13,071 nucleotides of DNA from an uncultured Lachnospiraceae bacterium (GCA_902782625.1 CACZNZ010000344.1:1-13071), one strand, 5' to 3'. Positions 1 to 7,184 are shown, numbered from the stretch's first letter. Numbers and translations: made by a program. Notes: generated from the letters alone by a model not told the origin.

Positions 1-26
1 GCTACATAATTTTCTATTGTACTCAT
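1..26 (-). CDS. Start of an unidentified gene, cut by the window edge
   Basis: An ATG at 26 on the minus strand is preceded by GGAGAGAGGAT, a plausible ribosome binding site, and opens a reading frame MSTIENYV that leaves the window. Only eight codons are visible, so no function can be given. It lies downstream of the kinase gene and the dehydrogenase remnant in the same orientation, so it may be a further gene of the catabolic cluster. The call rests on the start signal alone. Confidence 0.4.
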
Positions 27-59
27 ATCCTCTCTCCGATACTGTGCTGTTCTCTGCCG

Positions 60-71
60 GCAGCATGCTGC
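60..71. repeat. 12-bp perfect palindrome in the leader of the left-edge gene
   Basis: GCAGCATGCTGC reads the same on both strands. On the minus strand flanking GCCG and CGGC extend it into a possible hairpin with a two-base bulge. No U-tract follows, so it is not a convincing intrinsic terminator. It could be an operator or leader structure for the gene beginning at 26. Confidence 0.35.
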
Positions 72-103
72 GGCGGCGCGGTTCTGATAAGTACAGAAGT
101 TAG

Positions 104-346
104 TTACATCCTTATCCCTGCTTTCATCACATCTGCCTTATGATAAAATATTATAATTCATGCTCTCCATAATGTCATCAATTTTATATGCATGAACTAC
201 GATAGATTTCGTCGGGGTCTTGCTCCGATTTGATCACAGTCTGATACAGAGTACAACCGAGACATATGGTATGCAGAACGCCATTGGCTGTCACAAGCAG
301 AGAAGCCGGCGGCGTAATCCGCACGGCTTCTTCTGAAAAAAATGAT
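104..346 (-). pseudogene. Decayed C-terminal remnant of a second zinc-type polyol dehydrogenase
   Basis: The minus strand encodes, in three successive frames, the C-terminal part of a protein close to the intact dehydrogenase at 2274-3317. From 279 the frame reads VLHT...LY..VIK against VLHT...LY..AIK. From 209 a second frame reads KSIVVHAYKIDDIMESMNYNI against KSIVSHVFDFKDIIEGVDYNI, after a net loss of about 8 bases. From 142 a third frame reads HKADVMKAGIRM-stop against NKADVIKAVIKM-stop, after a +1 shift. Upstream of 279 similarity is weak but alignable without gaps to about 330. The N-terminal catalytic and zinc-binding part is absent, so this is a dead fragment. It begins almost directly after the kinase stop codon, suggesting that a kinase-dehydrogenase gene order once existed here. 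Confidence 0.8.
301..331. repeat. Strong inverted repeat downstream of the kinase gene
   Basis: AGAAGCCG at 301-308 pairs with CGGCTTCT at 324-331, and the inner GCGG (309-312) pairs with CCGC (319-322), leaving one bulged base and a six-base loop. It lies 31 bases past the kinase stop codon, inside the dehydrogenase remnant. The T-run (336-342, minus strand) comes before the hairpin, not after it, so the canonical intrinsic-terminator arrangement is missing on either strand. It may instead stabilise the 3' end of the kinase mRNA. Confidence 0.45.
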
Positions 347-361
347 CCTGATGTCTTTTAC

Positions 362-2110
362 TTATCCTTCTACAAACTCGCGCATAGCCTCGAAGATAAG
401 GGCAACCGATGTTGCGCCGGCATCTTGATAACCGAGTGCTCTCTCCCCCAGAGATTTCGCCTTGCCAAATTTCGCAATGCAGTTTTTCGTGTTCTCCATA
501 CCTTCCTTGGCCGCCGCTTCCGCCGCCTTCAGCATTTCAAGCAACCCTTTGTCTGCACTGGCTTTCAGCGCCTGTACCGCCGGCGCCATCGCATCGACCA
601 TGGTCTTATCACCGACACTCGCACCTCCGCGCTCCTGGATCTTTTCCAAGCTCTTCTGCTCCATCGCTGCCAGATCGGCCGCGTTCAGCTCTTTCTTCGG
701 CTCTGCGCCCTGGCTTCCGGCAAGGAAAAGACTTCCGAAGATAACACCGGAAGCACCGCCCATAGAAAGAAGCATCGTTCTGCCGGTCGTTTCAAAAGGC
801 TCATAGGCATTGTCCGTCGGATCCATGGCAAGCAGTTTCTTTTTCGCCTTCTGCAGGCCGCCGGCCATGCCAAATCCGTGATCGCCGTCGCCGGTCTGAT
901 TGTCGATCTCGGTCAGATAATCCACGTTGCTGATGATCTTGTTTGCAACGGCCAGGAGCATATTCTTGGCGTCTTCCGCGTTCAATACATCCAGTTCACC
1001 CTCTTTGCTGCGAACGACCGGTGCATCCTCCACATCCGAATCGTCAAATTCCGGCTCTTCCACCGCTTCTTCCGTGGCGGCTTCGTCGTCATCCGCCGCG
1101 CCAGCTTCCCCAACGGAACCCTTAGCGTAGTACGGGCAATAGCAAGGCATGTCGTAATACTTTTTCAGCTCATCGTCCAGCTGCATCAGGGATATGGAGA
1201 ATCCACCCATCTCCTGCGTACGGCAGTAGTTATTGATATCGCAATCGTGTACCTTGATCCCCATGCTGTCGAGGATCTGGAACACACGGCGGTAACAGAT
1301 CGCCATCTCCGTGACCGAAGTGGATCCGAATGCATTCAAATAGCAGACAACTTCATCCCCGGCCTTGAAATCACCGTCATCGAAGATGGCCTGCAACATC
1401 GTTTCCACGAGGGTATCCGCCGGCTCCATTGGAACGCGTTTGACACCTCGTTCACCGTGAAGGCCCATGCCGTATTCAATCATACCCTCCGGCAGTTCAA
1501 AAATCGGATGATCCGCATTCGGCAACTGGCCTGGGGATGTTGCCACACCGACGGAACGCGTATTGTTGCGCGCTTTTTCGACGATGCGTGCGCATTCTTC
1601 CAGAGGGAGGCCCGCATCACAGACCGCACCGGCAATCTTTACTGCAAACAGGTTGCCGGCGATACCGCGCCTTTGATCATACCGCTCCATCGGCTGGGAT
1701 ACAACGTCGTCTTGCCCCCGTACATGGGCAGTCTTGATACCGTCCGCATTTAGAAATTCTTCGCCCATGTCAAAATTCATGTTGTCTCCGGCATAGCAGC
1801 CATAAACGAACAGGATCCCCTTGCCGTTGTCGACGGCCTTGGCAGTCTGATAGATCGCATCTGGATCCGGAGAAGCAAATATGTTGCCGCAGACTGCCGC
1901 ATCGGCAAGGCCCGGGCCAACAAAGCAGGAATAAATCGGCTCATGTCCACTGCCGCCGCCAATGACCAGTGATACTTTATCTTTCCTGCGTGTACGGGAG
2001 ATCACCCCTTTTACCTTTGGATGACGCTTCCAGTATTTTCCATATGCCAGAATAAGACCTTCAAAGCTTTCGTCTACAACTTTTTCTTTGCTGTTTCTGA
2101 TTTTCTGCAT
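362..2110 (-). CDS. DhaK-DhaL fusion kinase, probably erythrulose (tetrulose) kinase
   Basis: Predicted cytoplasmic ATP-dependent kinase of short-chain ketoses, 582 residues. The ATG at 2110 is chosen because GGAGG lies 8 bases upstream; an in-frame ATG at 2125 would place that site inside the gene. The DhaK domain (about 1-330) has GGGSGHEP with His56, AGDNMNF with Asp109, and GMGLHGE with His218, the covalent ketose-binding residue; these positions match E. coli DhaK numbering. An acidic linker (about 330-370, rich in Asp and Glu) leads to the DhaL domain, which has the Mg-nucleotide motif with Asp403, Asp408 and Asp410, then GGASVGDKTM and a GERALGYQDAGATS block. Having both domains in one chain implies use of ATP rather than a phosphotransferase donor. 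The family phosphorylates dihydroxyacetone, but the neighbouring TIM-like and RpiB-like isomerases favour erythrulose (LerK/DerK-like). The exact substrate and stereochemistry are inference. Confidence 0.85.
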   Translation of the reverse strand: MQKIRNSKEKVVDESFEGLILAYGKYWKRHPKVKGVISRTRRKDKVSLVIGGGSGHEPIYSCFVGPGLADAAVCGNIFASPDPDAIYQTAKAVDNGKGILFVYGCYAGDNMNFDMGEEFLNADGIKTAHVRGQDDVVSQPMERYDQRRGIAGNLFAVKIAGAVCDAGLPLEECARIVEKARNNTRSVGVATSPGQLPNADHPIFELPEGMIEYGMGLHGERGVKRVPMEPADTLVETMLQAIFDDGDFKAGDEVVCYLNAFGSTSVTEMAICYRRVFQILDSMGIKVHDCDINNYCRTQEMGGFSISLMQLDDELKKYYDMPCYCPYYAKGSVGEAGAADDDEAATEEAVEEPEFDDSDVEDAPVVRSKEGELDVLNAEDAKNMLLAVANKIISNVDYLTEIDNQTGDGDHGFGMAGGLQKAKKKLLAMDPTDNAYEPFETTGRTMLLSMGGASGVIFGSLFLAGSQGAEPKKELNAADLAAMEQKSLEKIQERGGASVGDKTMVDAMAPAVQALKASADKGLLEMLKAAEAAAKEGMENTKNCIAKFGKAKSLGERALGYQDAGATSVALIFEAMREFVEG

Positions 2111-2156
2111 GGCTTTTTCCTCCATATCTCCAGATCCGGGCCTGATCTGCCGCTCT

Positions 2157-2166
2157 GTTCTACAAG
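2157..2166 (-). promoter_or_regulatory. Shared decamer CTTGTAGAAC upstream of the kinase gene
   Basis: CTTGTAGAAC (minus strand) lies 46 bases before the kinase start codon. The identical decamer lies 40 bases before the dehydrogenase start. No convincing -10 follows either copy, so it is more likely a protein-binding or leader element than a -35 box. Confidence 0.35.
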
Positions 2167-2181
2167 ACGGTTTTCGCCCTC

Positions 2182-2224
2182 AAAAAAGCGTTAATGGCTG
2201 CCCCACTAACCTGGTGAGACAGCC
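2182..2224 (-). terminator. Hairpin with U-tract between the dehydrogenase and kinase genes
   Basis: On the minus strand GGCTGTCTCAC pairs with GTGGGGCAGCC (11 bp, two G-U pairs) around a seven-base loop. Six T residues follow (2187-2182) after an eight-base gap that can be shortened by extending the stem with TTA/TAA. It could terminate or attenuate transcription after the dehydrogenase, lowering kinase expression. A second small palindrome, AGAGCGCTCT, lies at 2246-2255 just past the dehydrogenase stop. Confidence 0.5.
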
Positions 2225-2273
2225 TAAGGTTGGTGAACCGTAAATAGAGCGCTCTGTTGCCCGGAATCAGGAA

Positions 2274-3317
2274 TTACATCTTAATTACCGCTTTGATAAC
2301 GTCGGCTTTATTGTCAATATTATAATCTACTCCCTCGATGATATCCTTGAAGTCAAAGACATGAGACACGATGGATTTCAGCGGGATCTTCCCCTGGCTG
2401 ACCAGCTTAATTGCCATTGGATACAGATTTCTGTAACGGAACACTGTGTGGAGAACAGCTTCCTGCGCGCTCAGACTTCCGATGTCATAAGTGATCTCCG
2501 CGTTCGGTGTCATACCAACAAGTGTGACCGATCCTCCCTTGCCGACCATCTTACCGGTCTGGAGAGTAGTAAACTCTGTTCCGGCAGTCTCAAAGACAAG
2601 ATCCGCACCACCGTTTGTCTTTGTCTGGATATATTCCACAGCGTCCACGTCTCTGCCGTTGATAATTTCCATTGCGCCTACTTCTTTTGCTTTATTGAGA
2701 CGTTTTTCGATAACATCAACAGCATATATTTCATCGACACCGGCAGCCTTCAGGGACATGATCGTCACCAGACCGATACAGCCACACCCCAGAACGACAG
2801 CACTCTGACCCATTTTCGCTCCGGAAAGATTGACCGCATGCAGTCCGACACTGAGGGGTTCCATCAGACCTCCTTCCATCGTGTCGACATTGTCAGGAAG
2901 TTTAAAACACATTTTTGCCGGATGGGCGTAGTACTCCAGAAAAACACCGTCTCTCTGACCCGGGACAGCCATGAAATCCATTTCCGGACAGAGATTGTAC
3001 AGGCCTTTTTTACACATTTCGCATTTTCCGCAGCCGACACCCGGTTCAAGAGCAACACGGTCTCCAACCTTCAGATTGTCGACCTTGCTGCCGACTTCCA
3101 CAATTGTACCGCCGGATTCGTGGCCCAGAACAAGATCATCATTCACGATCCAGTTGCCGATACGCCCCGCTTCAAAAAAGTGGAGATCCGATCCACAAAC
3201 TCCGACATACTCGATTTTCACTAGAACTTCATCTTCTTTTGGAGTTGGAATCTGTCTTTCCTCAATCTGCATATTGCGGATGCCTTTCATAACAGCAACC
3301 TTCATTGTGCCTTCCAT
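2274..3317 (-). CDS. Zinc-dependent medium-chain polyol dehydrogenase (threitol/erythritol/xylitol type)
   Basis: Predicted cytoplasmic NAD-dependent oxidoreductase of 347 residues, converting a polyol to a ketose. The ATG at 3317 is preceded by AAAGGAG at a spacing of 10; a TTG nine bases earlier would sit on the ribosome binding site. Catalytic zinc ligands are visible in GVCGSD (Cys41) and GHES (His66, Glu67). The structural zinc lobe has Cys96, Cys99, Cys102 and Cys110. The Rossmann motif is GCGCIG, and the following strand ends in AVDV, where the acidic residue favours NAD over NADP. Length and motifs fit the sorbitol/xylitol/threonine dehydrogenase group. Its place between a sugar importer and a DhaK-type kinase suggests oxidation of a tetritol to erythrulose. 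Substrate cannot be read from the sequence; xylitol or another polyol is possible. A decayed relative lies at 104-346. Confidence 0.85.
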   Translation of the reverse strand: MEGTMKVAVMKGIRNMQIEERQIPTPKEDEVLVKIEYVGVCGSDLHFFEAGRIGNWIVNDDLVLGHESGGTIVEVGSKVDNLKVGDRVALEPGVGCGKCEMCKKGLYNLCPEMDFMAVPGQRDGVFLEYYAHPAKMCFKLPDNVDTMEGGLMEPLSVGLHAVNLSGAKMGQSAVVLGCGCIGLVTIMSLKAAGVDEIYAVDVIEKRLNKAKEVGAMEIINGRDVDAVEYIQTKTNGGADLVFETAGTEFTTLQTGKMVGKGGSVTLVGMTPNAEITYDIGSLSAQEAVLHTVFRYRNLYPMAIKLVSQGKIPLKSIVSHVFDFKDIIEGVDYNIDNKADVIKAVIKM

Positions 3318-3357
3318 AATAGTCAATCTCCTTTCTGTTTCTGTATATTCCTGGCTT

Positions 3358-3367
3358 GTTCTACAAG
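3358..3367 (-). promoter_or_regulatory. Shared decamer CTTGTAGAAC upstream of the dehydrogenase gene
   Basis: This is the second copy of the decamer seen before the kinase gene. Here it forms part of CTTGT-AGA-ACAAG, a small inverted repeat. Its spacing from the start codon is within a few bases of that in the kinase leader. Confidence 0.35.
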
Positions 3368-3425
3368 TCTTGATTTCTATTGTTATTTGGTTTTTCCATC
3401 ACATTCACAGGGTTTTTCAGGGAAA

Positions 3426-3460
3426 CATGGGGGATTGGCACCACGCGCCTCTCCCCCATG
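3426..3460 (-). other. Strong stem-loop between the binding-protein and dehydrogenase genes
   Basis: CATGGGGGA and TCCCCCATG form perfect 9-bp arms, with an inner GGCGC/GTGCC stem (one G-U pair). Only three T residues follow on the minus strand, so it is not a standard intrinsic terminator. A smaller TGCGT/ACGCA stem followed by five T residues overlaps the binding-protein stop codon. Stem-loops here often protect the abundant upstream binding-protein mRNA and reduce read-through; that role is inferred. Confidence 0.55.
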
Positions 3461-3507
3461 CCAACATCATTTCCTATATGGGGCTAGGTGAAAAACGTTG
3501 CGTCCGC

Positions 3508-4491
3508 TTACGCATACAGAGTTGTCAGCAGTTCATCTACGTTGTCAATCGTGTACTGTGTCATGTCAATCAGGTTGATGTACTTTTCAGGCGGGTTCCC
3601 TGTAAGGATTCCGTAGCAGATCTCAATACCCTGGCCGCCTTCCAGAACGGCATCCTGATAAACAGTGGAGAGCATCTTTCCGTCTTTAACAGCATTACAG
3701 CCATCTTCGATTGCATCGATACCGGTGACAATAATGTCTTCGCCCGGTACAAGGCCTTTGGCCTCGATCGCCATGATAGCACCAAGAGCCATCTCATCGT
3801 TATGGGCAACAATCGCGTCGATACCCTCTTCGAAACCTTCCAGCCAGTTCTCTGTCATGGTCTCGGCTTCTTCACGACTCCAGTTAGCAGTCTGATGGGT
3901 AAGAAGGTTGATCTTAGCACCGGCTTCGGAATTCAGAACATTCTCATTGCCTGTCCAACGATCGATCTGGGCAGACTGACCGATCGGTCCCTCCAATACA
4001 CAGATATTGCCTTCGCCGCCGATCGCATCAATCGCAGCCTGCATTTCCAGTTCGCCGGCCAGAACATCATCCGGTCCTGAATAGTAATAATCCTCATCCG
4101 TGTTAACAGTCATGTTGACATATACGACCGGGATGTTGGCTTCCGCAGCCATATCCAGAGACGGAACGATAGCGTCGGAGTCAACAGCTGCAATGTACAG
4201 GCAGTCAACATCCTGTGCGATCAGGTTCTCGACCTGTGTAATCTGGTTGGAGGAATCATTCTCAGCATCAAGTGCAATCAGATCCATTCCCAGTTCATCG
4301 CATGTATTCTGTACACCTTCATTCATCAATGTAATGAACTCTGAGCTGTAATAGTATGTATATCCGATCACATACTTATCACCATTTTTCGGCTCAGCAG
4401 CACCTTCGTTGGCCATAACTGCCACTGCTCCTCCAACCAGCGTGCAGCAGAGTACTGCAGCGGTCAGCAACGACATAACTTTCATTTTCAT
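3508..4491 (-). CDS. Sugar ABC transporter substrate-binding protein (RbsB-like)
   Basis: A 327-residue exported solute-binding protein of the periplasmic-binding-protein type I sugar group, expected to capture the sugar or polyol and deliver it to the permease at 4521-5462. Residues 1-27 are a signal peptide: a short KMK basic start, a hydrophobic stretch, then AVMA before NEGAAE, which looks like a signal peptidase I site. The mature part begins with KYVIGYTYYYSSEFITLMNEG and has the alternating strands, IVAHNDEMALGAIMAIEAKG block and VTGIDA segment typical of RbsB-like proteins. The start has AAAGGAGG at a spacing of 9. Unusually for a Gram-positive binding protein there is no lipobox; the two cysteines in AVLCC do not fit one. 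The gene follows the permease by 29 bases. The ligand is inferred from the cluster to be a tetritol or related sugar. Confidence 0.88.
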   Translation of the reverse strand: MKMKVMSLLTAAVLCCTLVGGAVAVMANEGAAEPKNGDKYVIGYTYYYSSEFITLMNEGVQNTCDELGMDLIALDAENDSSNQITQVENLIAQDVDCLYIAAVDSDAIVPSLDMAAEANIPVVYVNMTVNTDEDYYYSGPDDVLAGELEMQAAIDAIGGEGNICVLEGPIGQSAQIDRWTGNENVLNSEAGAKINLLTHQTANWSREEAETMTENWLEGFEEGIDAIVAHNDEMALGAIMAIEAKGLVPGEDIIVTGIDAIEDGCNAVKDGKMLSTVYQDAVLEGGQGIEICYGILTGNPPEKYINLIDMTQYTIDNVDELLTTLYA

Positions 4492-4520
4492 AACGGTTTC
4501 CTCCTTTAAATGTAAGTAGT

Positions 4521-5462
4521 TTATTTATTCCTTCTGGTGTCGATCAAAATAGCCCCTAAGATGATCAGACCCCGTACTACCTGCTGATAATAAGATGTGA
4601 CGTTCAACAGATCCAATCCAGTATTGACCATGCCGAGCAGCAGTGCTCCGAGCAGTGTTCCCCAGAGCTTCCCAGTACCACCTGACAGAGAAGTTCCACC
4701 GATAACTGTTGCCGCAATAGCGTCCAGTTCATATCCATCACCGGCTTTGGGTAGACCGGCCGATACACGGGCTGTCAGAACAACGGCTGCAATGCCACAG
4801 CAGAGACCACTGAAGACATAGACCAGCATAGTCACTAGCTTGACGTTAATACCAGAGACCATGGCTGCCTGTGCATTGCCGCCGACCGCGTAAATATAAC
4901 GACCGAGTTTGAACTTTGCAAGCATGGTGGCAAAGATTATAAACACGATAATCAAGATAACCGTGGGAACCGGAAGTCCGCCAAGAACGGCTCCCTTTCC
5001 GATCTTCAAAAACTCATCCGGCAGTTTGGAAATCGGTTTGCCATCGCAATAAATGTAGGTAAGTCCACGTCCGATCGTCATCATGGCCAACGTAACAACG
5101 AACGCCGGTGCGCTCCAGTAGGCAACAAAATAGCCATTGACCAGGCCCATAGCTGCGCCGACCAAGACCGCAATGATGACAATGATCGGAATGGGCAGTG
5201 TTGTGAAATTCAGCATACCTGCTGTCAGTATTCCCGAAAAAGCGACGATTGATCCGACCGACAGATCGATACCACCTGTCAGACATACCAGAGACATACC
5301 GATGGCCAGAATACCGTTAATGGAAACCTGACGCAGAATATTCATCAGGTTCGTGGGTTTTAGGAATGTCGGCGTAGCTATGCTGAGAATAATACCTAAC
5401 CCCAATACAACAAATACCAATGTGAATGTGCTGAGAACCTGTTTTGCTTTTGACTTCTCCAT
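4521..5462 (-). CDS. Sugar ABC transporter permease (RbsC-like)
   Basis: A 313-residue, very hydrophobic membrane protein of the RbsC/AraH/XylH permease group, which forms the homodimeric membrane channel of sugar ABC importers. Several long apolar segments are evident, starting at residues about 12-30. The segment GGIDLSVGSIVAFSGIL and the C-terminal LDAIAATVIGGTSLSGGTG with GTLLGALLLG are hallmarks of this family. A GGAGGA ribosome binding site precedes the ATG. The gene starts 9 bases after the ATPase stop, so the two are almost certainly co-transcribed and translated together. It is also the natural docking partner to consider for the degenerate ATPase-like protein at 7185-8612. Confidence 0.93.
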   Translation of the reverse strand: MEKSKAKQVLSTFTLVFVVLGLGIILSIATPTFLKPTNLMNILRQVSINGILAIGMSLVCLTGGIDLSVGSIVAFSGILTAGMLNFTTLPIPIIVIIAVLVGAAMGLVNGYFVAYWSAPAFVVTLAMMTIGRGLTYIYCDGKPISKLPDEFLKIGKGAVLGGLPVPTVILIIVFIIFATMLAKFKLGRYIYAVGGNAQAAMVSGINVKLVTMLVYVFSGLCCGIAAVVLTARVSAGLPKAGDGYELDAIAATVIGGTSLSGGTGKLWGTLLGALLLGMVNTGLDLLNVTSYYQQVVRGLIILGAILIDTRRNK

Positions 5463-5471
5463 GATCTCCTC

Positions 5472-6989
5472 CTACTCCATTTCCACCGTTGCCAATGCCA
5501 GGATCTTTTCCTGCGTCGCTTCTCTTCCGTCTAATTCACCCGTCACTTTCCCTTCACTCATGACAAGAATCCGGTCGCACATGCCGAGAATCTCCGGCAG
5601 CTCGGACGAAATAAAGATGATCGCTTTCCCTTGGTTTGCAAGATCTGCAATCAATTTATAGATTTCCGTTTTTGCACCGACATCAATTCCGCGTGTAGGC
5701 TCATCGAAAACAATGATATCCGGATTCTGCATCAGCCATTTAGCCAAAACAATTTTCTGCTGATTGCCGCCTGACAGTGAACCTGCAAGTGTAGCCATCG
5801 TAGGAGTTTTTATAGAAAGAGCTTCTTTAAAAGTATCGCACTCCTTCAGAGCTTCGCGATCCTGTACAAAACCAATGCCGGTTGACAGCCTGTCCAGAGA
5901 GGCAAGGATGATATTGTTGCGCACGCTCATTCCCAGAACCAGCCCGGATCCTTTACGATCCTCCGTGACATAGCCAAGACCTGCTCTTTTCATGATAGAC
6001 GGTGTTTGTTTGGGAATTACTTTGTTAAAAATAGAAATCTTTCCGCTGTTTGCTTTGGTCACACCGAAGATAGCATTCATAACTTCCGTTCTTCCTGCGC
6101 CGATCAGACCTGCAAAACCCAGGATCTCTCCCTTGTGCGCTTCGAAGGAAACATGTTCGAAAATGCCTTCCTGACACAGATCTTCTACTTTCAGTGCTGT
6201 CTCTCCCGGAACATTCTTGCGGACCGGATAGATTTCGCTCATGTCCCGATCGACCATCAGCTTGATAAGTTTCGGTTCATCCACTTCGCTAACCATGAAA
6301 TCGCCGACCTGCATACCGTCACGGAAGACCGTGATCACATCTCCGATGACAAACAATTCGCTCATCTTGTGGCTGATGTAAACGATACAGCGGCCTTCAG
6401 CCTTCAGTTTACGGATGATGCCAAACAGATTCTCAACCTCGGCTTCCGTAATCGAGGACGTTGGCTCATCCATGATAATGATCTCTGAATTATGCGAGAG
6501 TGCCTTCGCAATTTCGACCATTTGCTGTTGCGACGTCGAAAGCCTGCGCATCAGCGTCGTCGGCGGCACATTGCCCATACCCACTTCATCCAAAAGTTCT
6601 TTGGCTTTTCGATTCATTTCGGCGAAATTTACAACACCTCCGCCGCGTGTTGGCTCCTCTCCCAGAAAAATGTTCTCGGCTATCGTCATTTCCGTAACCG
6701 GACTCAGTTCCTGATGGATCATCGAGATACCCTTCTCATTGGCCATTCTCGGATTCTCAATTACGGTCTTTTTCCCGCGCAGAACCAACTCTCCCTCATC
6801 AGCCTTGTAGATCCCGTACAGGATCTTCATCAGTGTGGACTTGCCAGCACCGTTCTCCCCGATCAGAACATGTACTTCACCCTTTCGAAGAGTCATGTTG
6901 ACATTCTGCAATGCCTTGACGCCGGGAAAGAACTTGCTGATCCCCTTTGCCTCCAGAATAATATCATTCTGAATTGCGTTCCCTTCCAT
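5472..6989 (-). CDS. Sugar ABC transporter tandem ATPase (RbsA-like)
   Basis: A 505-residue tandem ATP-binding protein that powers import through the RbsC-like permease. The first cassette has Walker A GENGAGKST, a signature LSTSQQQ, Walker B IIIMDEPTS and H-loop ISHKM. The second cassette has the degenerate Walker A GLIGAGRTE usual in RbsA, with LSGGNQQ and IIVFDEPTRGID. Length and asymmetry are normal for the RbsA/MglA group. The start codon is preceded by GGAG at a spacing of 8. It heads the transporter operon, 195 bases after the end of the regulatory operon, with its own candidate promoter. Unlike its divergent homologue at 7185-8612, it keeps all residues needed for ATP hydrolysis in the first cassette. 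Confidence 0.95.
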   Translation of the reverse strand: MEGNAIQNDIILEAKGISKFFPGVKALQNVNMTLRKGEVHVLIGENGAGKSTLMKILYGIYKADEGELVLRGKKTVIENPRMANEKGISMIHQELSPVTEMTIAENIFLGEEPTRGGGVVNFAEMNRKAKELLDEVGMGNVPPTTLMRRLSTSQQQMVEIAKALSHNSEIIIMDEPTSSITEAEVENLFGIIRKLKAEGRCIVYISHKMSELFVIGDVITVFRDGMQVGDFMVSEVDEPKLIKLMVDRDMSEIYPVRKNVPGETALKVEDLCQEGIFEHVSFEAHKGEILGFAGLIGAGRTEVMNAIFGVTKANSGKISIFNKVIPKQTPSIMKRAGLGYVTEDRKGSGLVLGMSVRNNIILASLDRLSTGIGFVQDREALKECDTFKEALSIKTPTMATLAGSLSGGNQQKIVLAKWLMQNPDIIVFDEPTRGIDVGAKTEIYKLIADLANQGKAIIFISSELPEILGMCDRILVMSEGKVTGELDGREATQEKILALATVEME

Positions 6990-7034
6990 TGCGCATTCTC
7001 CATTTCCTAATCCATATGCAGATTATTATTTATC

Positions 7035-7058
7035 AATGCGGAGCATTCTCTGCGAATG
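7035..7058 (-). promoter_or_regulatory. Overlapping inverted repeats in the transporter leader
   Basis: On the minus strand CATTC-GCAGA-GAATG is directly followed by an overlapping AATGC-TCC-GCATT, so two small hairpins share the GAATG segment and exclude each other. The stretch lies just downstream of the candidate promoter at 7069-7097 and 46 bases before the ATPase start. It could be a repressor or response-regulator site, or an RNA switch between two folds. Confidence 0.4.
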
Positions 7059-7068
7059 TCCAATTAAA

Positions 7069-7097
7069 ATGATATAGAACCAGATACAATAATCCAA
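7069..7097 (-). promoter_or_regulatory. Candidate sigma-A promoter of the transporter operon
   Basis: On the minus strand TTGGAT (7097-7092) and TATCAT (7074-7069) are separated by 17 bases. The -10 matches consensus at five of six positions; the -35 is weak, which would suit activation by a factor bound at the conserved box just upstream (7105-7131). Confidence 0.5.
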
Positions 7098-7104
7098 TCC
7101 GGGC

Positions 7105-7131
7105 ATTTTAGAATAGGTATGATATTTTAAG
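7105..7131 (-). promoter_or_regulatory. Conserved 27-bp element upstream of the transporter operon
   Basis: This stretch matches 12730-12756, upstream of the isomerase operon, at 22 of 27 positions in the same orientation; the core AATARGTATGATWTYTTAAG is 17 of 20. Here a partial second copy follows (7124-7139), so GTATGA recurs 17 bases apart as a direct repeat, an arrangement typical of AraC-family binding. It ends 13 bases before the -35 of the candidate promoter. The neighbouring AraC-type response regulator is the obvious candidate protein. Confidence 0.6.
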
Positions 7132-7184
7132 AAGTATGAAAAATGGATAAAGACAATTGAGCATCCAGACAGAGTTTTACCTCT

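Noticed and set aside
266..1753. A 495-codon open frame on the plus strand opposite the kinase gene
   Set aside because: It is antisense to a clearly conserved DhaK-DhaL gene, has Arg/His-rich composition with no recognisable domain, and has no convincing ribosome binding site.
362..2110. A simple dihydroxyacetone/glycerol catabolic kinase
   Set aside because: The motifs allow it, but the RpiB homologue and altered TIM homologue in the same cluster have no role in glycerol use; C4 ketose is the better fit though unproven.
2111..2125. Upstream ATG for the kinase at 2125
   Set aside because: The GGAGG that best fits as ribosome binding site lies inside those extra codons and serves the ATG at 2110.
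2971..4080. A 369-codon plus-strand open frame crossing the dehydrogenase and binding-protein genes
   Set aside because: It runs antisense through two conserved genes and the hairpin between them, and shows no domain or start signal.
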